Source of the DNA: Phreatobacter aquaticus
Lineage (GTDB): Bacteria; Pseudomonadota; Alphaproteobacteria; Rhizobiales; Phreatobacteraceae
DNA: 64,000 nt
Assembly: GCF_005160265.1 (NCBI RefSeq)
Contig: NZ_CP039865.1
Location: 4,875,001 to 4,939,000 of the forward strand
Direction of reading: 5' to 3'
The translations under genes and the position numbers were made by a program. This document shows positions 51,470 to 61,139 of the stretch, piece by piece (the first letter of the stretch is position 1; every line of letters starts with the position of its first letter). The notes under the pieces are model-generated. The model was given only the letters and a program-made list of their open reading frames with translations. It was not told where the DNA came from and ran no database searches.

Positions 51470-51820
51470 ATGAAACTGATAGCGGCCTCGGCCCTCCTTG
51501 GTATCGTCATGCTTTCCGCAACTGCATCCCGGCCTGCTGAGGCGGCGGGTTGCGGCGGTTATGTCAATGTTTGGGTTTCCGGTTGTGCGCCCTGGGACAA
51601 CAATCCCCGCCGCATGCCGGGCGCTCCAGGCTACGCCGCGCCGCGCACATCGGCTCCAACGTTTGCCCCGCAGCAACCTCGCATCGTTGTTCAGCCGACG
51701 ACAGGCAACAGGTTCATCAGCACAAACGGGGGCAATCTGATCAGCAACAATCGCGGCAGAATCGTCTCCGACCACGGCGGTGGAATGGTTTCGAACGCCT
51801 CGGGCACCTTGCGCCGATGA
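51470..51820 (+). CDS. Small secreted protein, island family 1 (copy d)
   Basis: A 116-residue paralogue: signal peptide (1-25, ending AEA), AGCGGYVNVWV and SGCAPWDNNPRRMPGAPGY, then FAPQQPRIVVQP, like the tail of copy c, and NLISNNRGRIVSDHGGG. AAAGG lies before the ATG. Copies c and d probably arose by tandem duplication. The stop overlaps the start of the next gene. Confidence 0.85.
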   Translation: MKLIAASALLGIVMLSATASRPAEAAGCGGYVNVWVSGCAPWDNNPRRMPGAPGYAAPRTSAPTFAPQQPRIVVQPTTGNRFISTNGGNLISNNRGRIVSDHGGGMVSNASGTLRR

Positions 51821-52299
51821 TGGAGCCTCATCGGGGCCTGGCACTGACCATGCTGGGCCTCGGCATCCTGGTCTGCGTTCCATCTCCCGCACGGGCCGAG
51901 ACACCCGCGGCGTGCATGCGCTCACTCGACAGAACATTCGAGCAGCTGGACCGATTCAACGCCAATACCAACGCCTTGACTCTCCGCTTCACGCCAGCCA
52001 CGGCCGAGCAGCTCAGAGCCATGTCGGAATCGGAAAGACGCACCTACTTCAACAATTTCAGAGCGTTGTGCCGATCGGGGAGATCGGCCATTCCAATCTT
52101 GAACCGCATTGCGGCACGGGTGCGCTCCCCGGCTTGCAGAGCTGGCTTGACGGCTGAAGCTGCGGCGGCAGGTCAAACCTACGAAGTTCAGCTTGCTTCG
52201 ATAGCCGAAGCCGAGCAGCGGTTCCGGGAACGCATCGCCAGGCTCGACGCATCTTGTCGGGACGCAATGGCTGCAATTCGCAGAATCACGCGCCTCTGA
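51817..52299 (+). CDS. Secreted helical protein of unknown function
   Basis: A 160-residue protein with a signal peptide (ending ARAET, about residue 27). The mature part is mainly helical, with four Cys (ACMRSLDRTF, LCRSGRS, PACRAGL, SCRDAM) that could form two disulfides. It overlaps the stop of copy d by four bases (ATGA), so it is translated together with the family 1 proteins. No known family recognised. Confidence 0.7.
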   Translation: MMEPHRGLALTMLGLGILVCVPSPARAETPAACMRSLDRTFEQLDRFNANTNALTLRFTPATAEQLRAMSESERRTYFNNFRALCRSGRSAIPILNRIAARVRSPACRAGLTAEAAAAGQTYEVQLASIAEAEQRFRERIARLDASCRDAMAAIRRITRL

Positions 52300-52667
52300 A
52301 GAGTGAATCACGCTGTCGGGACGACGTCACCAGGCATTTGTTGGCGATTTTTGAGTTTTGCCAACGCAGCTAGATGCTTACGGCACCGGGAACATACGCA
52401 AGTAGAACGCGTCCTTAGTTCTAGAACTCGAACTGATCTGCCACTGAAGTGTCATCCAGAGGCGGTTAGCGCCTCGGCCGTTGCGTCTCAGCAAGGTCGT
52501 ATCGGCCCATCGGAGCGCTCGCCTCCGGGAATTGGAATCATGCCCAGAGGCGGCCGGGAATCCCACGAGCCTGTTGATCGGCTTTTGCTCTGGTCCAGAC
52601 CGTTTCGAAGCATCCGTCGACCTTCCATCACGTTAGCTTGCGTGAATTCGCGCTCGGAGAGTTAGGC
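52300..52667. other. Intergenic region without a recognisable gene
   Basis: These 368 bp contain TTCTAGAA and a few short weak inverted repeats, but no conserved ORF, RNA or copy of the island palindrome. The promoter of the gene at 52668 is presumably here. Confidence 0.4.
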
Positions 52668-54533
52668 ATGCGACTGCCCCCGTTCGTTCTCGCCCTCTTG
52701 GTCGCGGCCGCCCCGGCTTTCGCGCAGGTGCCCTCCTTCGACCCGCCGACGCTGCCGCAAAACTGCGCGTCGGGTACCGAACCCTGTCCGATGCTCGACT
52801 TCACGCGCCAGGCGCTTGCGCCGGCCCTTGACGGTGTCGTCCTGTCGATCGTGCGCGGGCAGCCGGCGCTGTTCAGCGCAACGAGCCGGGATCCTGCCTT
52901 GCCGTCATTCGTGCTCACCTGGTTTGAGGAACCGAGGCCCATGCCAGCCTCGCAGATCGTCGAAGGCTTCCTGCAGGCGATCCGGCGGCCCGGCGAGACC
53001 TGCGCTCACCGGCCGCACGGCCAGCCGACGGCAGTGGGGCTGATGTTCGTCCTGAGCTGCCGGGTCACGGCGACAGGCGTGGGCCGGCAGCTGTTCTTCT
53101 TCATCGCAAGCGGACGTCAGAGAGCCGGCGGGTTCGCGATCATGGGATCGGTCGACCAAAGCAAGGCCCTGATCGCCCGCGGCGAGCGGATGGCCCAGGC
53201 GCTGACCCAGGTCGCGCTCCGGGTTCAGGGCGGCGGCGGGCAGCCGGTTCAGCCACAGGTCGCACCACCAGTACCGCAGGCTCAGGCCGCCCCGCCGGCA
53301 ACCGTTGTGCCGCCACGGCCGCAGCAGGCGCAGGCGCCCTCTTTCGACCCACCGCCGCTGCCGCCACTCTGCACGGCCGGCACCGAGCCCTGCCCTTTGC
53401 TCGACTTCACGCGCCGGGCGCTGGCGCCCGCCCTGAATGGCGTGACTCTCGTCATCGTCCCCGGACAGGTCGCGCTGTTCGATGCGACGACCACCGATCC
53501 GGCCCTGCCGGACTTCAGTCTGGTCTGGTTCGAGCAATCTCCGCCGATCGCGCCCAACCTGGTGCTTACCCAGACAACCAACGCCATCCGTCAGCCTGGC
53601 GAGTTCTGCGTGGACCGGCCTCACGGCCAGCCGAACGCGATCGGACAGATGTTCGTCATGAGCTGCGCGACCGTCACGTCCGGCGCGGGAAGCCAGTTGT
53701 TCTTCTTCATCGCGGGCGGCCAGCAGCGAACCGGCGGATTTACGTTGCTTGGGACACTCGCCAACGGCCCGGCTCTGATTGCTCGCGGCGAGCGGATGGT
53801 CCAGGCGCTGACCCAGGTCGCGCTTCAGGGTCAGGGCGGCGGCGGGCAGCCGGTTCAGCCCCAGGTCACCCCGCCAAGGCCACAGCAGACGCAGGCCGGC
53901 GGGCAGGTCCCGAATACCGGACGCTTCACGGGCCAGCCGGCGGCTGCCCCGATCGCTCAGGCAACGCCTCAGACTCCGCCCAATGCGCGGCCCGCGGCGC
54001 CAGCCGCATCCGCCAGCCCGCCCCCCGAGGTGCGGATCCAGACTGTGCGCGGGTTGATGCGCGACAAGCCCTTCAGCCTTTCCTATCCGGACGAGTTCCA
54101 GCAGAAGGGTTCCGGATCTGAGCTGTTTCTCGACCATTCGAGGGCGCTGTTTCAGGTTTCGCTGAAGATCGCGCCGGCCGCTGCCGGCGCCAGCGCTCAG
54201 GCAGCGGCGCGCGGTCCCGCCGCCCAGGTCGCAGCAGCCGACAGGGCGGCCTTTGCCGATTTCAGCCTTGAACACCGCTCCCTGGTGATACTGCCGGCAG
54301 GCCCGACGCACATCTATGTCGCGACGATGACATCGCCGATGGGCGACCGGCCGCGGCTGCGCATGGTGGTCGCCGAACTGTTCAGCGAGGGCCGACGCTA
54401 TGAACTGGCCTTCACCACGGGCGAGGATGTCTTTGCGACAGCGGGCAACGCGATCGGCTTCATGCTGGCCAATTTCGCCCCGACCAATGCGCCTCGCACC
54501 TGTTGCGCCGAGCCTGTGTCGCTGCCGTGGTAG
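52668..54533 (+). CDS. Secreted protein with two N domains and one C domain (island family 2)
   Basis: A 621-residue exported protein: signal peptide (1-19), domain N copy 1 (about 21-185), Pro/Gln linker, domain N copy 2 (223-387), second linker, domain C (455-621). The N copies share EPCPxLDFTRxALAPAL, PHGQP, QLFFFIA and ALIARGERMxQALTQVAL. Domain C (VRGLMRDKPFSLSYP to the terminal LPW) is close to that of the TPR protein at 42852. GGAGAG precedes the start. The domains are unknown to me; the layout suggests modular binding proteins of the cell envelope. Confidence 0.8.
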   Translation: MRLPPFVLALLVAAAPAFAQVPSFDPPTLPQNCASGTEPCPMLDFTRQALAPALDGVVLSIVRGQPALFSATSRDPALPSFVLTWFEEPRPMPASQIVEGFLQAIRRPGETCAHRPHGQPTAVGLMFVLSCRVTATGVGRQLFFFIASGRQRAGGFAIMGSVDQSKALIARGERMAQALTQVALRVQGGGGQPVQPQVAPPVPQAQAAPPATVVPPRPQQAQAPSFDPPPLPPLCTAGTEPCPLLDFTRRALAPALNGVTLVIVPGQVALFDATTTDPALPDFSLVWFEQSPPIAPNLVLTQTTNAIRQPGEFCVDRPHGQPNAIGQMFVMSCATVTSGAGSQLFFFIAGGQQRTGGFTLLGTLANGPALIARGERMVQALTQVALQGQGGGGQPVQPQVTPPRPQQTQAGGQVPNTGRFTGQPAAAPIAQATPQTPPNARPAAPAASASPPPEVRIQTVRGLMRDKPFSLSYPDEFQQKGSGSELFLDHSRALFQVSLKIAPAAAGASAQAAARGPAAQVAAADRAAFADFSLEHRSLVILPAGPTHIYVATMTSPMGDRPRLRMVVAELFSEGRRYELAFTTGEDVFATAGNAIGFMLANFAPTNAPRTCCAEPVSLPW

Positions 54534-54681
54534 CGGCCAGGGGGACCATCTGTCCGCCGCTGGACCGGAGCTTTCGCCGACGGCACCTAAAGGCCCGGCC
54601 TTCACGCCTGGATGCTGTCATCCAGAGCCCTTAGGGCTCGTACCCAAATCATGGTCGATGCTTGAAGCGGCAGGAGAATCC

Positions 54682-56091
54682 ATGCGCAAACTCTTCTTTT
54701 GGCTGGCAATGTTCATCCTGGCAGGCCCCGCCGCCGCACAAGGATCCGGCAAGCTGACGCCATTGCCCGGTGGCCCCGCCTTGCTTGATTGGGTGCGCAG
54801 CACCCTGGCCGAGGCGCTCGACGGCGTGACCCAGATCGAGCCGGGGCGCAGTCCTAGCGTGTTCATCGCCCGTACCGGAAGCCCCGACCTGCCGGTGTTC
54901 AATATCAGCGTGGTGGAGCAGATGCCGTCGGAGGCACCTGAAACCATGACGAAGGGATTCATCAGCTCCTTCCGCGCCTCCTGCGGCCCGCTCCGCTTGC
55001 GCGGCCACTTGTCTGAGAATGAGCTCTACTTCGAACACCTCTCCATCGAGTGCCCGGGCATCACCGCGTCCGGACTGTACCTCTGGATCTTGGCCTACAA
55101 GGATAGCGATCGGACACAGCTGATAGCGCTCAGTGGCAGTCTCGCCGCGACCGCGGCAATCAACGCCCGTGGCGAGAAGTTGGCGGCAGCACTCGGTCTC
55201 CGGATTTATCCCACCTCTCGCAGCCTGACCGAAGCCGTGGCGGTAGCCCAGGCCTTCTTTGGCACTCCCGACGACTATGAGCTGTCCGCTTTCACTTCGC
55301 TCGGAGGTGGGCGAGGCCGTCTCCGGGTCAAAGAAATGATCCTGACTGGCAAACCCGGCGCCTGGGAAGTGAATGCGCCGTCCTGCTCTGCCATCCGCGT
55401 GCGAGAAATCGAGGATGGTCCTCCGACCAGCGTGAGTTCGGACAGCACGATCGACCTACAGCGACTTGCCGCTCTGGTGAAGCGGCAAGGTCCCGATCTG
55501 ATCACTAGCGCGGGAGCCTATGGGACGCGCACTATCCTCGCCTCGTCACCCAGACCGGTGACCAGTCCCCTTGCTCTCGAAAGCGGCAGCCTGTCTCCTG
55601 CTTCAGCCAACTATGCACAACTGGATTCGCTCCTTGTCGCATGGGAGCGCTTCTGCGCGTCGGCAACTCCGGTTAAGGCTGAAGCAACGCAAGCGCCGGC
55701 CGGCTCATCGACGGCCACGGCCTCCGCAGCCTCCATGTCTCAGCCCGCGCCGGCAGCACCCGCGCCGTCGCAGGTTGCGCAGGCGGCGCCCGGTCAGCCC
55801 GGTGCCGCACCCCAGCGTGCCTGCGACCGGGAGGGATCGCGCACCAACATCGCGCGTGGCCGCACATCCGGCGTCATCGACGAGCCGTCTAGCGACGCAC
55901 GCGGCCCGTTCTTGAGTGTCGATGCCGCATGGTGGCGGTCGGTGTCCCAGTCGTTCCGCCAGGACATGGCCGATATCGTCCACTGCGCCTCAGGACGCTG
56001 GGGCACGCCGCTCGCACTGCGCATTCTCGACCGGACGACCCGCGCCGAGATCGGCATCTTCGCCGCCGGCAATTACAGAGCAGCGCCTTGA
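54682..56091 (+). CDS. Secreted protein with one N domain (island family 2)
   Basis: A 469-residue exported protein: signal peptide (1-20), a divergent domain N (about 22-180: ALLDWVRSTLAEALDGVT, and INARGEKLAAALG in the place of ARGERM), a middle domain, an Ala/Pro-rich linker (about 330-375), and a C-terminal region with WWRSVSQSFRQDMADIVHC. ATG 54682 follows AGGAG. It is the last gene before the right border of the island. Function unknown. Confidence 0.75.
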   Translation: MRKLFFWLAMFILAGPAAAQGSGKLTPLPGGPALLDWVRSTLAEALDGVTQIEPGRSPSVFIARTGSPDLPVFNISVVEQMPSEAPETMTKGFISSFRASCGPLRLRGHLSENELYFEHLSIECPGITASGLYLWILAYKDSDRTQLIALSGSLAATAAINARGEKLAAALGLRIYPTSRSLTEAVAVAQAFFGTPDDYELSAFTSLGGGRGRLRVKEMILTGKPGAWEVNAPSCSAIRVREIEDGPPTSVSSDSTIDLQRLAALVKRQGPDLITSAGAYGTRTILASSPRPVTSPLALESGSLSPASANYAQLDSLLVAWERFCASATPVKAEATQAPAGSSTATASAASMSQPAPAAPAPSQVAQAAPGQPGAAPQRACDREGSRTNIARGRTSGVIDEPSSDARGPFLSVDAAWWRSVSQSFRQDMADIVHCASGRWGTPLALRILDRTTRAEIGIFAAGNYRAAP

Positions 56092-56245
56092 TGCAATCTG
56101 GATGGCATTGGGACCACCAAAGGCTCACACCCTACTGATGCAGGAACGCCCATAATGGCCGAAGGCACCAAGCGCTTGATCATCATGCCAACAATTGGAG
56201 AGCGATTGCAGATATTACCGAAGCCGCCTCAGGTTCTCAAAATTC

Positions 56246-56307
56246 GTTGGAATATCAAATTCTTGCAGTAGGCCATCAAAGGAGGAACATCCTCCCGCTA
56301 CCATTCT
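56246..56307. other. Island right border 1 (attR1) with adjoining repeat
   Basis: The last 17 bases (56291-56307) equal the tRNA-Met 3' end site at 39978-39994. The preceding GTTGG-x-ATATCAAA segment recurs exactly 100 bp further on. No gene is visible between 56092 and 56448. Confidence 0.75.
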
Positions 56308-56345
56308 AACCTCCAACTTTTGGCCTACGAGGGCCTCACAGTCTG

Positions 56346-56405
56346 GTTGGGATATCAAACTCAATTAGTTGGCGGTTTGCGCAACAACGCCCTCCCGCTA
56401 CCATT
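56346..56405. other. Second right border (attR2) with adjoining repeat
   Basis: CCTCCCGCTACCATT (56391-56405) repeats the tRNA 3' end over 15 bases, and the segment before it resembles 56246-56276. Two border copies suggest two related insertions, or an older one, at the same tRNA. Confidence 0.65.
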
Positions 56406-56448
56406 TCAAATACCACAATCCGCATGCGCCGAACGTGGGCGCAGGTTC

Positions 56449-56616
56449 TCAGCCGTCGTTTGCGGCGTTGAGCTTCTTCGGATCGATCGCGGGCTCCGGG
56501 GGAACGGCGCGCCCGTTGCCGGTCGCCATCTCCTTCTTTTCCCGCTCGGTCGGGCGGACCGGCGGCACGGCGCCGTCATCGCGCGGCACGGGCGCAGTCT
56601 GGTCGGGATCATCCAT
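56449..56616 (-). CDS. Short hydrophilic protein of unknown function
   Basis: A 55-residue ORF starting MDDPDQTAPVPRDDG and ending DPKKLNAANDG, acidic at the front and basic in the middle. GAGGA lies a fitting distance before the ATG at 56616. Codon use looks like backbone genes. Just outside the island border. No family recognised. Confidence 0.5.
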   Translation of the reverse strand: MDDPDQTAPVPRDDGAVPPVRPTEREKKEMATGNGRAVPPEPAIDPKKLNAANDG

Positions 56617-56720
56617 GGCGCGGGGTCCTCGTGGGATTCACGTGGACCATGCGGCGCACAGCCAGAAGTTCCGGGCGCGACCCGCATGGTCGCGCCCCGA
56701 TGTGACGGGCGACATGGCCC

Positions 56721-58199
56721 TCAGGCGGCGACCTTGCCGAGGAAGGCCTCGATCTCGCCGCCAAGCTCGGCGGCAGATGCCTCCACACGCACAGCCGTAT
56801 CAGTCATTGCGGTGGCGGAGCGCTCATTCACAGACATGGTGACGGAGATGTCGCGCACGGAGGCCTCGATCCCTTCGGCAAGGCTTGCCGCCTGATCGAT
56901 GCTGCGGGTGATCTCGGCCGTTGCCGCGTTCTGCTCCTCGATGGCCGCAGCCAGCGCCGCGGTGTTCTGATCGATCTCGCCCATCCGGCGCGCAATGCCG
57001 GCAATGGCGCCAACCGCATTCTGGGTCAGGCCCTGAACCGAACTGATCTGGTCACTGATCTCCTCCGTCGCCTTGGAGGTCTGGACGGCAAGCGACTTCA
57101 CCTCCGACGCAACCACCGCGAAGCCGCGGCCAGCCTCGCCGGCGCGTGCCGCCTCGATGGTCGCATTGAGGGCGAGCAGATTGGTCTGCTCGGCAATGGT
57201 CTGGATGAGGGCGACGACGGCGCCGATCTTCTCGGCGGCGGCTGCGAGATCCGCGATATTGCCGTTGGTCGTCTCGGCATCCTGCGCCGCGGTCCGCACG
57301 ATCGCTGCGGTCTCGCCGACCTTGGTGGCAAATTCCGAGATCGAACCCGACAACTGACCCGTGGCGGCAGCGACCGCGCTGATATTGCTCACCGCGAGAC
57401 GCGAAGCTTCCGCCGCCTCCTCGGTCGTGCGCACGGTGCCGGCGGTCGAGGCCCGCACCGAACTGGAGGTGCCGCCGAGTTCCGCCATGCTGGAGCGTAC
57501 GCCCGACAGGAGACCGGCGACACGGCCCTTGAAGCCGGCAATGGCGGTCTCGACGTCCTTCTGGCGACGCGCCTGGTCCTCGGCTGCCCGGCGCTCCTTG
57601 TCGGCGCCGGCTGCGATCTCGACCTGGGCGAGGCCAGCGGTCGCGACTGCCTCGTCCGACACCCCGAATGCCGTGGCAAGGCTGTGGCAGAGCCAGGACA
57701 GAGCCGCGGCCTGGGCGACAAGGATCACCGCATGAATCACGACGCGGCCGAAGTCGCCGCCATCGGGGAAGACCGCGATGGGGTAGAGCATGTTGAGGCC
57801 GAGATGATGGACCGCGACGACTGCCGTATAGGCCACCACCGCCCTCCAGCAGCACCACAGCGCCAGGACCGCGAGGCCCGCGAAGAAGGCCATGTGCATG
57901 TCCATCTGGTAGCTGGACCGCTCCAGCGCGAGAACGAGGACAGCCACAAGGCCCGCACCCGTCACCGCGGAGGCGAGGCGCGCGCCAAGGTCGATGCGTC
58001 CCTTGCCGAGAGCCAGAAGTCCAAGCCCGGCGCCGCCGATCGCCAGCGCGCTCACCAGCAGCGGGGAACCAGCGCTCCTGAGATTGACGACGGCGATGAT
58101 CACCAGCGCCAGCCCTGCGATCACCAGCCGCATCACCTTGGAAACGGTGCCGCGCAGCACATCGAGCGTCGAATGCGGGGACATGGAGAGACTGGTCAT
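56721..58199 (-). CDS. Methyl-accepting chemotaxis protein with an integral-membrane N-terminus
   Basis: A 492-residue receptor. The first 185 residues form about six membrane segments with no periplasmic domain; then a coiled region and the signalling domain with the hairpin tip [32 protein letters not shown] (seen at about residue 345-377). Ligand sensing is likely inside the membrane or in the cytosol. The start overlaps the upstream small gene by four bases. No cheA or cheW gene is nearby. Confidence 0.92.
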   Translation of the reverse strand: MTSLSMSPHSTLDVLRGTVSKVMRLVIAGLALVIIAVVNLRSAGSPLLVSALAIGGAGLGLLALGKGRIDLGARLASAVTGAGLVAVLVLALERSSYQMDMHMAFFAGLAVLALWCCWRAVVAYTAVVAVHHLGLNMLYPIAVFPDGGDFGRVVIHAVILVAQAAALSWLCHSLATAFGVSDEAVATAGLAQVEIAAGADKERRAAEDQARRQKDVETAIAGFKGRVAGLLSGVRSSMAELGGTSSSVRASTAGTVRTTEEAAEASRLAVSNISAVAAATGQLSGSISEFATKVGETAAIVRTAAQDAETTNGNIADLAAAAEKIGAVVALIQTIAEQTNLLALNATIEAARAGEAGRGFAVVASEVKSLAVQTSKATEEISDQISSVQGLTQNAVGAIAGIARRMGEIDQNTAALAAAIEEQNAATAEITRSIDQAASLAEGIEASVRDISVTMSVNERSATAMTDTAVRVEASAAELGGEIEAFLGKVAA

Positions 58200-58549
58200 C
58201 GGCGCAACTCCGCGGCGAACGAGAAGAGAGGAGACAGGCAGGCCGTCAAGGTGGCGGCATCAAGGACGAGGAGCGCACCTTCGCCATAGAGCCGCGTCAC
58301 GAAATCAGGTTCGGTCGACCGGGCGACCACGATGCGGTGGGTACGGCCAGGAGCGATCAGGTCGCCCTGGGCACGGGCCGCGATGGTGGCGGCGCCACCG
58401 CGATCGGCCGACCAGGCGATGACGGCGACGGGCTGCCCCGACCGCGGCGCCAGCACGGCGGCAGCCGGCGCGACCAGACCAAAGGTCATCGCGAGCACGA
58501 CAAGGGCACGATGCCTAATGGACGTTGCGGGCCTGTGGTTCGCGGTCAT
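58196..58549 (-). CDS. Small exported protein coupled to the chemotaxis receptor gene
   Basis: A 117-residue protein with a signal-like N-terminus (about 15-35, ending PAAAVL), then a small alpha/beta domain ([41 protein letters not shown]). It overlaps the receptor gene start (ATGA), so it may be a periplasmic partner. The start at 58549 is chosen as giving the best signal; an in-frame start at 58645 is possible. Family not recognised. Confidence 0.65.
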   Translation of the reverse strand: MTANHRPATSIRHRALVVLAMTFGLVAPAAAVLAPRSGQPVAVIAWSADRGGAATIAARAQGDLIAPGRTHRIVVARSTEPDFVTRLYGEGALLVLDAATLTACLSPLFSFAAELRR

Positions 58550-58733
58550 GCGATCAGTAGCCAGCCAAATGGAAAACAATTGGTGAATGACTCTACGGCA
58601 CTTGGCGCAAAGGAATGCTCGTTCCCGACGATGATGCGAGGCCATGACCGACCGGAGAGCCCTCGGCTTGATTCATGACGTAAGACAATCCGCCATCATC
58701 TGCGGTTTCCTTTGCGGTATCGACAGCCGACGC

Positions 58734-58757
58734 AAAAAGGCCGCCCTGCGGCGGCCT
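58734..58757 (-). terminator. Rho-independent terminator after the second chemotaxis receptor
   Basis: On the minus strand AGGCCGCC, a four-base loop, GGCGGCCT and a run of five T. It lies 30 bp after the stop of the gene at 58787-60472. Confidence 0.85.
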
Positions 58758-58786
58758 CCTTGCGGCATTGGAATGGAGGGGCTGCG

Positions 58787-60472
58787 TCAGGCGGCCCGCA
58801 CCGTCGCCAGGAAGGCATCGACCTGCGACTTGAGCAGGCTGCCCTGCGAGGAGAGTTCCTGCGCCGCCGACAGCACCTGCGCCGAAGCCGAGCCGGTATC
58901 GACGGCGCCGCGGTTGACCTCCGTGATGCTGGACGCGACCTCCGCCGTGCCCTTGGCGGCCTCCTGGACATTGCGGGCGATCTCCTGGGTCGCAGCGCCC
59001 TGCTCCTCGACCGCCGCCGCGATTGCGGTGGCGATATCCGACACTTCCACGATGGTCTGGCCGATCGCCTTGATCGAACCGGCTGCCTCGCGCGTCGCGG
59101 CCTGCATCGAGTTGATCTGCGCGGTGATAGCTTCTGTCGCCTTGGCGGTCTGGCCGGCGAGCTGCTTGACCTCCGATGCCACCACAGCGAAGCCCTTGCC
59201 GGCTTCGCCTGCGCGCGCCGCCTCGATCGTGGCGTTGAGCGCCAAAAGGTTGGTCTGCTCGGCAACGGCGGTGATCAGCTTGACCACCTCGCCAATGCGG
59301 CCGGCGGCATCCAGCAGCGCGGTCACCTGCACATCGGTTTCCCGGGCCTGGCGCACGGCGTCCTGGGCCTTGTGGCTGGAGGCCTGCACCTGACGGCCGA
59401 TCTCGTCGACCGAGGAGGTCATCTCGTCGGTAGCGGCAGCAACCGACTGGACATTGCTGGAGGCCTCTTCCGAGGCTGACGCCACGAAGCCCGCCATCTG
59501 CTGGGTGTTGTCGGCCGTGTGGGTCAGCGTGTTGGCGGCGGCCTCCAGTTCGGTGGATGCCGAGGTCACGGTGCTGATCACTTCGCCCACAGAGCGTTCG
59601 AACTCGGCCACGGCAGAGGCCACCACATTGGCCCGACGCTCCTTGGTCGCGCGCTCCCGATCCTGTTCGGCGGCGTTGCGGCGGTTCTCAGCGAGGTTTT
59701 CCTTGAAGGTTTCCAGCGCACCGGCCAGCTTGCCGATCTCGTCGGCCTGGCCGAGTGAGGGCACCGCGACATCGGTGTCGCCACCGGCGACCTTCAGCAT
59801 GGCCGAGGTCATCGCGTTCAAGGGCCGGGTGACGAACGAGAGGACGATGTAGGCAACCAGGCCGATGCTGAGCACAGCAAAAACGAGGGCGATCAGCATG
59901 CTCAACCTGGCCTGGGCATAGGACTCGGCGGCCGCCCGGCGGCCATCCGCCATGCGGGCCTCGTTGCGCTGCTCATAGGAGCGAAAGACCGCCCTGACCT
60001 GCTCGATCGCCGGCGCGACCGTGTAGGCCAGCTTGCCGGATGTATCGTAATCACCGCTCCGGGCGATCGTCTTGATCTTCTGATGTTCGGCCTCATAGAC
60101 CGCCACCAGCTGCCGGATCTTGTCCATCTCGGCGCGGCCTGTCTCTCCCAAGGCCGCCCGCTGCAGCTGGTCGACCCGGTTCATCAGCCGGCGGTGCTCG
60201 TCGACGGCACCCTTCTCGAAGGCTTCGCGGTCAGACAGCGGCATCTCGATCGGCAGGAATTCGACATTGCGCGCATAGGCCATGAGATTGGCCGTGGCCC
60301 GGCCGGCACTGAACACCCGGACGTTCGCCTCTTCGATCTTGATGATCGCGTTGTTCATGGCGTTGAATTCGTAGAGAGCGAGACCGCCGACCGTCAGCAT
60401 GGTCATGACCAGCAGGCCGATGGCCGAGAAGATCTTGGGGGCAATGGCGAGGTTACGAAACGAGCGGATCAT
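58787..60472 (-). CDS. Methyl-accepting chemotaxis protein with periplasmic four-helix sensor
   Basis: A 561-residue receptor: membrane segment (12-33), periplasmic helical domain (35-188), second membrane segment (190-212), HAMP domain (214-268) and signalling domain with the tip [19 protein letters not shown]. The C-terminal part is intact and ends without a CheR-binding pentapeptide. AT-rich sequence with ACGT-containing inverted segments lies upstream (60540-60580). A strong terminator follows. Confidence 0.95.
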   Translation of the reverse strand: MIRSFRNLAIAPKIFSAIGLLVMTMLTVGGLALYEFNAMNNAIIKIEEANVRVFSAGRATANLMAYARNVEFLPIEMPLSDREAFEKGAVDEHRRLMNRVDQLQRAALGETGRAEMDKIRQLVAVYEAEHQKIKTIARSGDYDTSGKLAYTVAPAIEQVRAVFRSYEQRNEARMADGRRAAAESYAQARLSMLIALVFAVLSIGLVAYIVLSFVTRPLNAMTSAMLKVAGGDTDVAVPSLGQADEIGKLAGALETFKENLAENRRNAAEQDRERATKERRANVVASAVAEFERSVGEVISTVTSASTELEAAANTLTHTADNTQQMAGFVASASEEASSNVQSVAAATDEMTSSVDEIGRQVQASSHKAQDAVRQARETDVQVTALLDAAGRIGEVVKLITAVAEQTNLLALNATIEAARAGEAGKGFAVVASEVKQLAGQTAKATEAITAQINSMQAATREAAGSIKAIGQTIVEVSDIATAIAAAVEEQGAATQEIARNVQEAAKGTAEVASSITEVNRGAVDTGSASAQVLSAAQELSSQGSLLKSQVDAFLATVRAA

Positions 60473-60644
60473 GCCAGCCTTCTTGCGAGTTGCGGAACGA
60501 TGTGAAGGGCAACCGCAGGCGGGGTCATGCGGCTTTGATTTGTGATAATTGTACGTGAATTTTACGTATTTTTGCCTGATGAGGCCGAGACGAGCGCCAA
60601 GGCTCGAATTGGATCTCGCCCTGCTGCGTGAAGAATCTGCGTGA

Positions 60645-60920
60645 TCAGGCGAGCTCTGTCAGGGGCGCGTCGTCCTCGACCGGCGGCAGATCCTTCTGAA
60701 CCTCACGCAGGAACTTGATGTTGGCCTCGAACAGCCGGATCGTGGCGGTGCCGACATCGATCATCATGGCGTTGCGCACGGCGGGATCGAAGCCGCAAGC
60801 ATGGAGGCGCGCCTGCTGCGCCTGGATGTCCGACAGGAGCCGGGTGAAGCCGTTGAGGATGGCGTGCGTGCCATCTTCCTCCGGGGCTTTGATGACAGCC
60901 GGAAACGAAATCACGTTCAT
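60645..60920 (-). CDS. Small helical protein of unknown function
   Basis: A 91-residue acidic protein, mostly helical: [20 protein letters not shown] and the middle [20 protein letters not shown]. No signal peptide or known domain. It lies between the chemotaxis receptor and a PAS-HTH gene, all on the same strand; a role in signalling is only a guess from position. Confidence 0.65.
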   Translation of the reverse strand: MNVISFPAVIKAPEEDGTHAILNGFTRLLSDIQAQQARLHACGFDPAVRNAMMIDVGTATIRLFEANIKFLREVQKDLPPVEDDAPLTELA

Positions 60921-61139
60921 CGAGGCCCCCTGGCAGATGTGAGCAGGGGGGAACCACTGGCTCCGTCACGCCCTACTGACGCTGGGGAATGTGACGGTTT
61001 ACCAGAAAGATTTCGTCAATCAAAAATTCATCTGTGTCACAGGGAAGACAGGCACAGCGCGGGCAAATTTCGCGCGCCGAGAAGGCTATTGAAGATCACA
61101 ATCACAAAATTTGCGCGATCCGGCGGGCCGGCGAGGATC

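Noticed and set aside
52338-52362. TTGGC/GCCAA hairpin as a terminator
   Set aside because: The stem is short, the loop is long and the T run is in the loop rather than after the stem.
52303-52665. A 120-codon ORF in the gap before the family 2 gene
   Set aside because: No signal peptide, no ribosome site, composition unlike coding sequence, and it runs into the next gene's start.
56246-56405. The 100-bp periodic unit as a CRISPR array
   Set aside because: Only two imperfect copies, no short spacers of constant length and no cas genes; the match to the tRNA end explains it.
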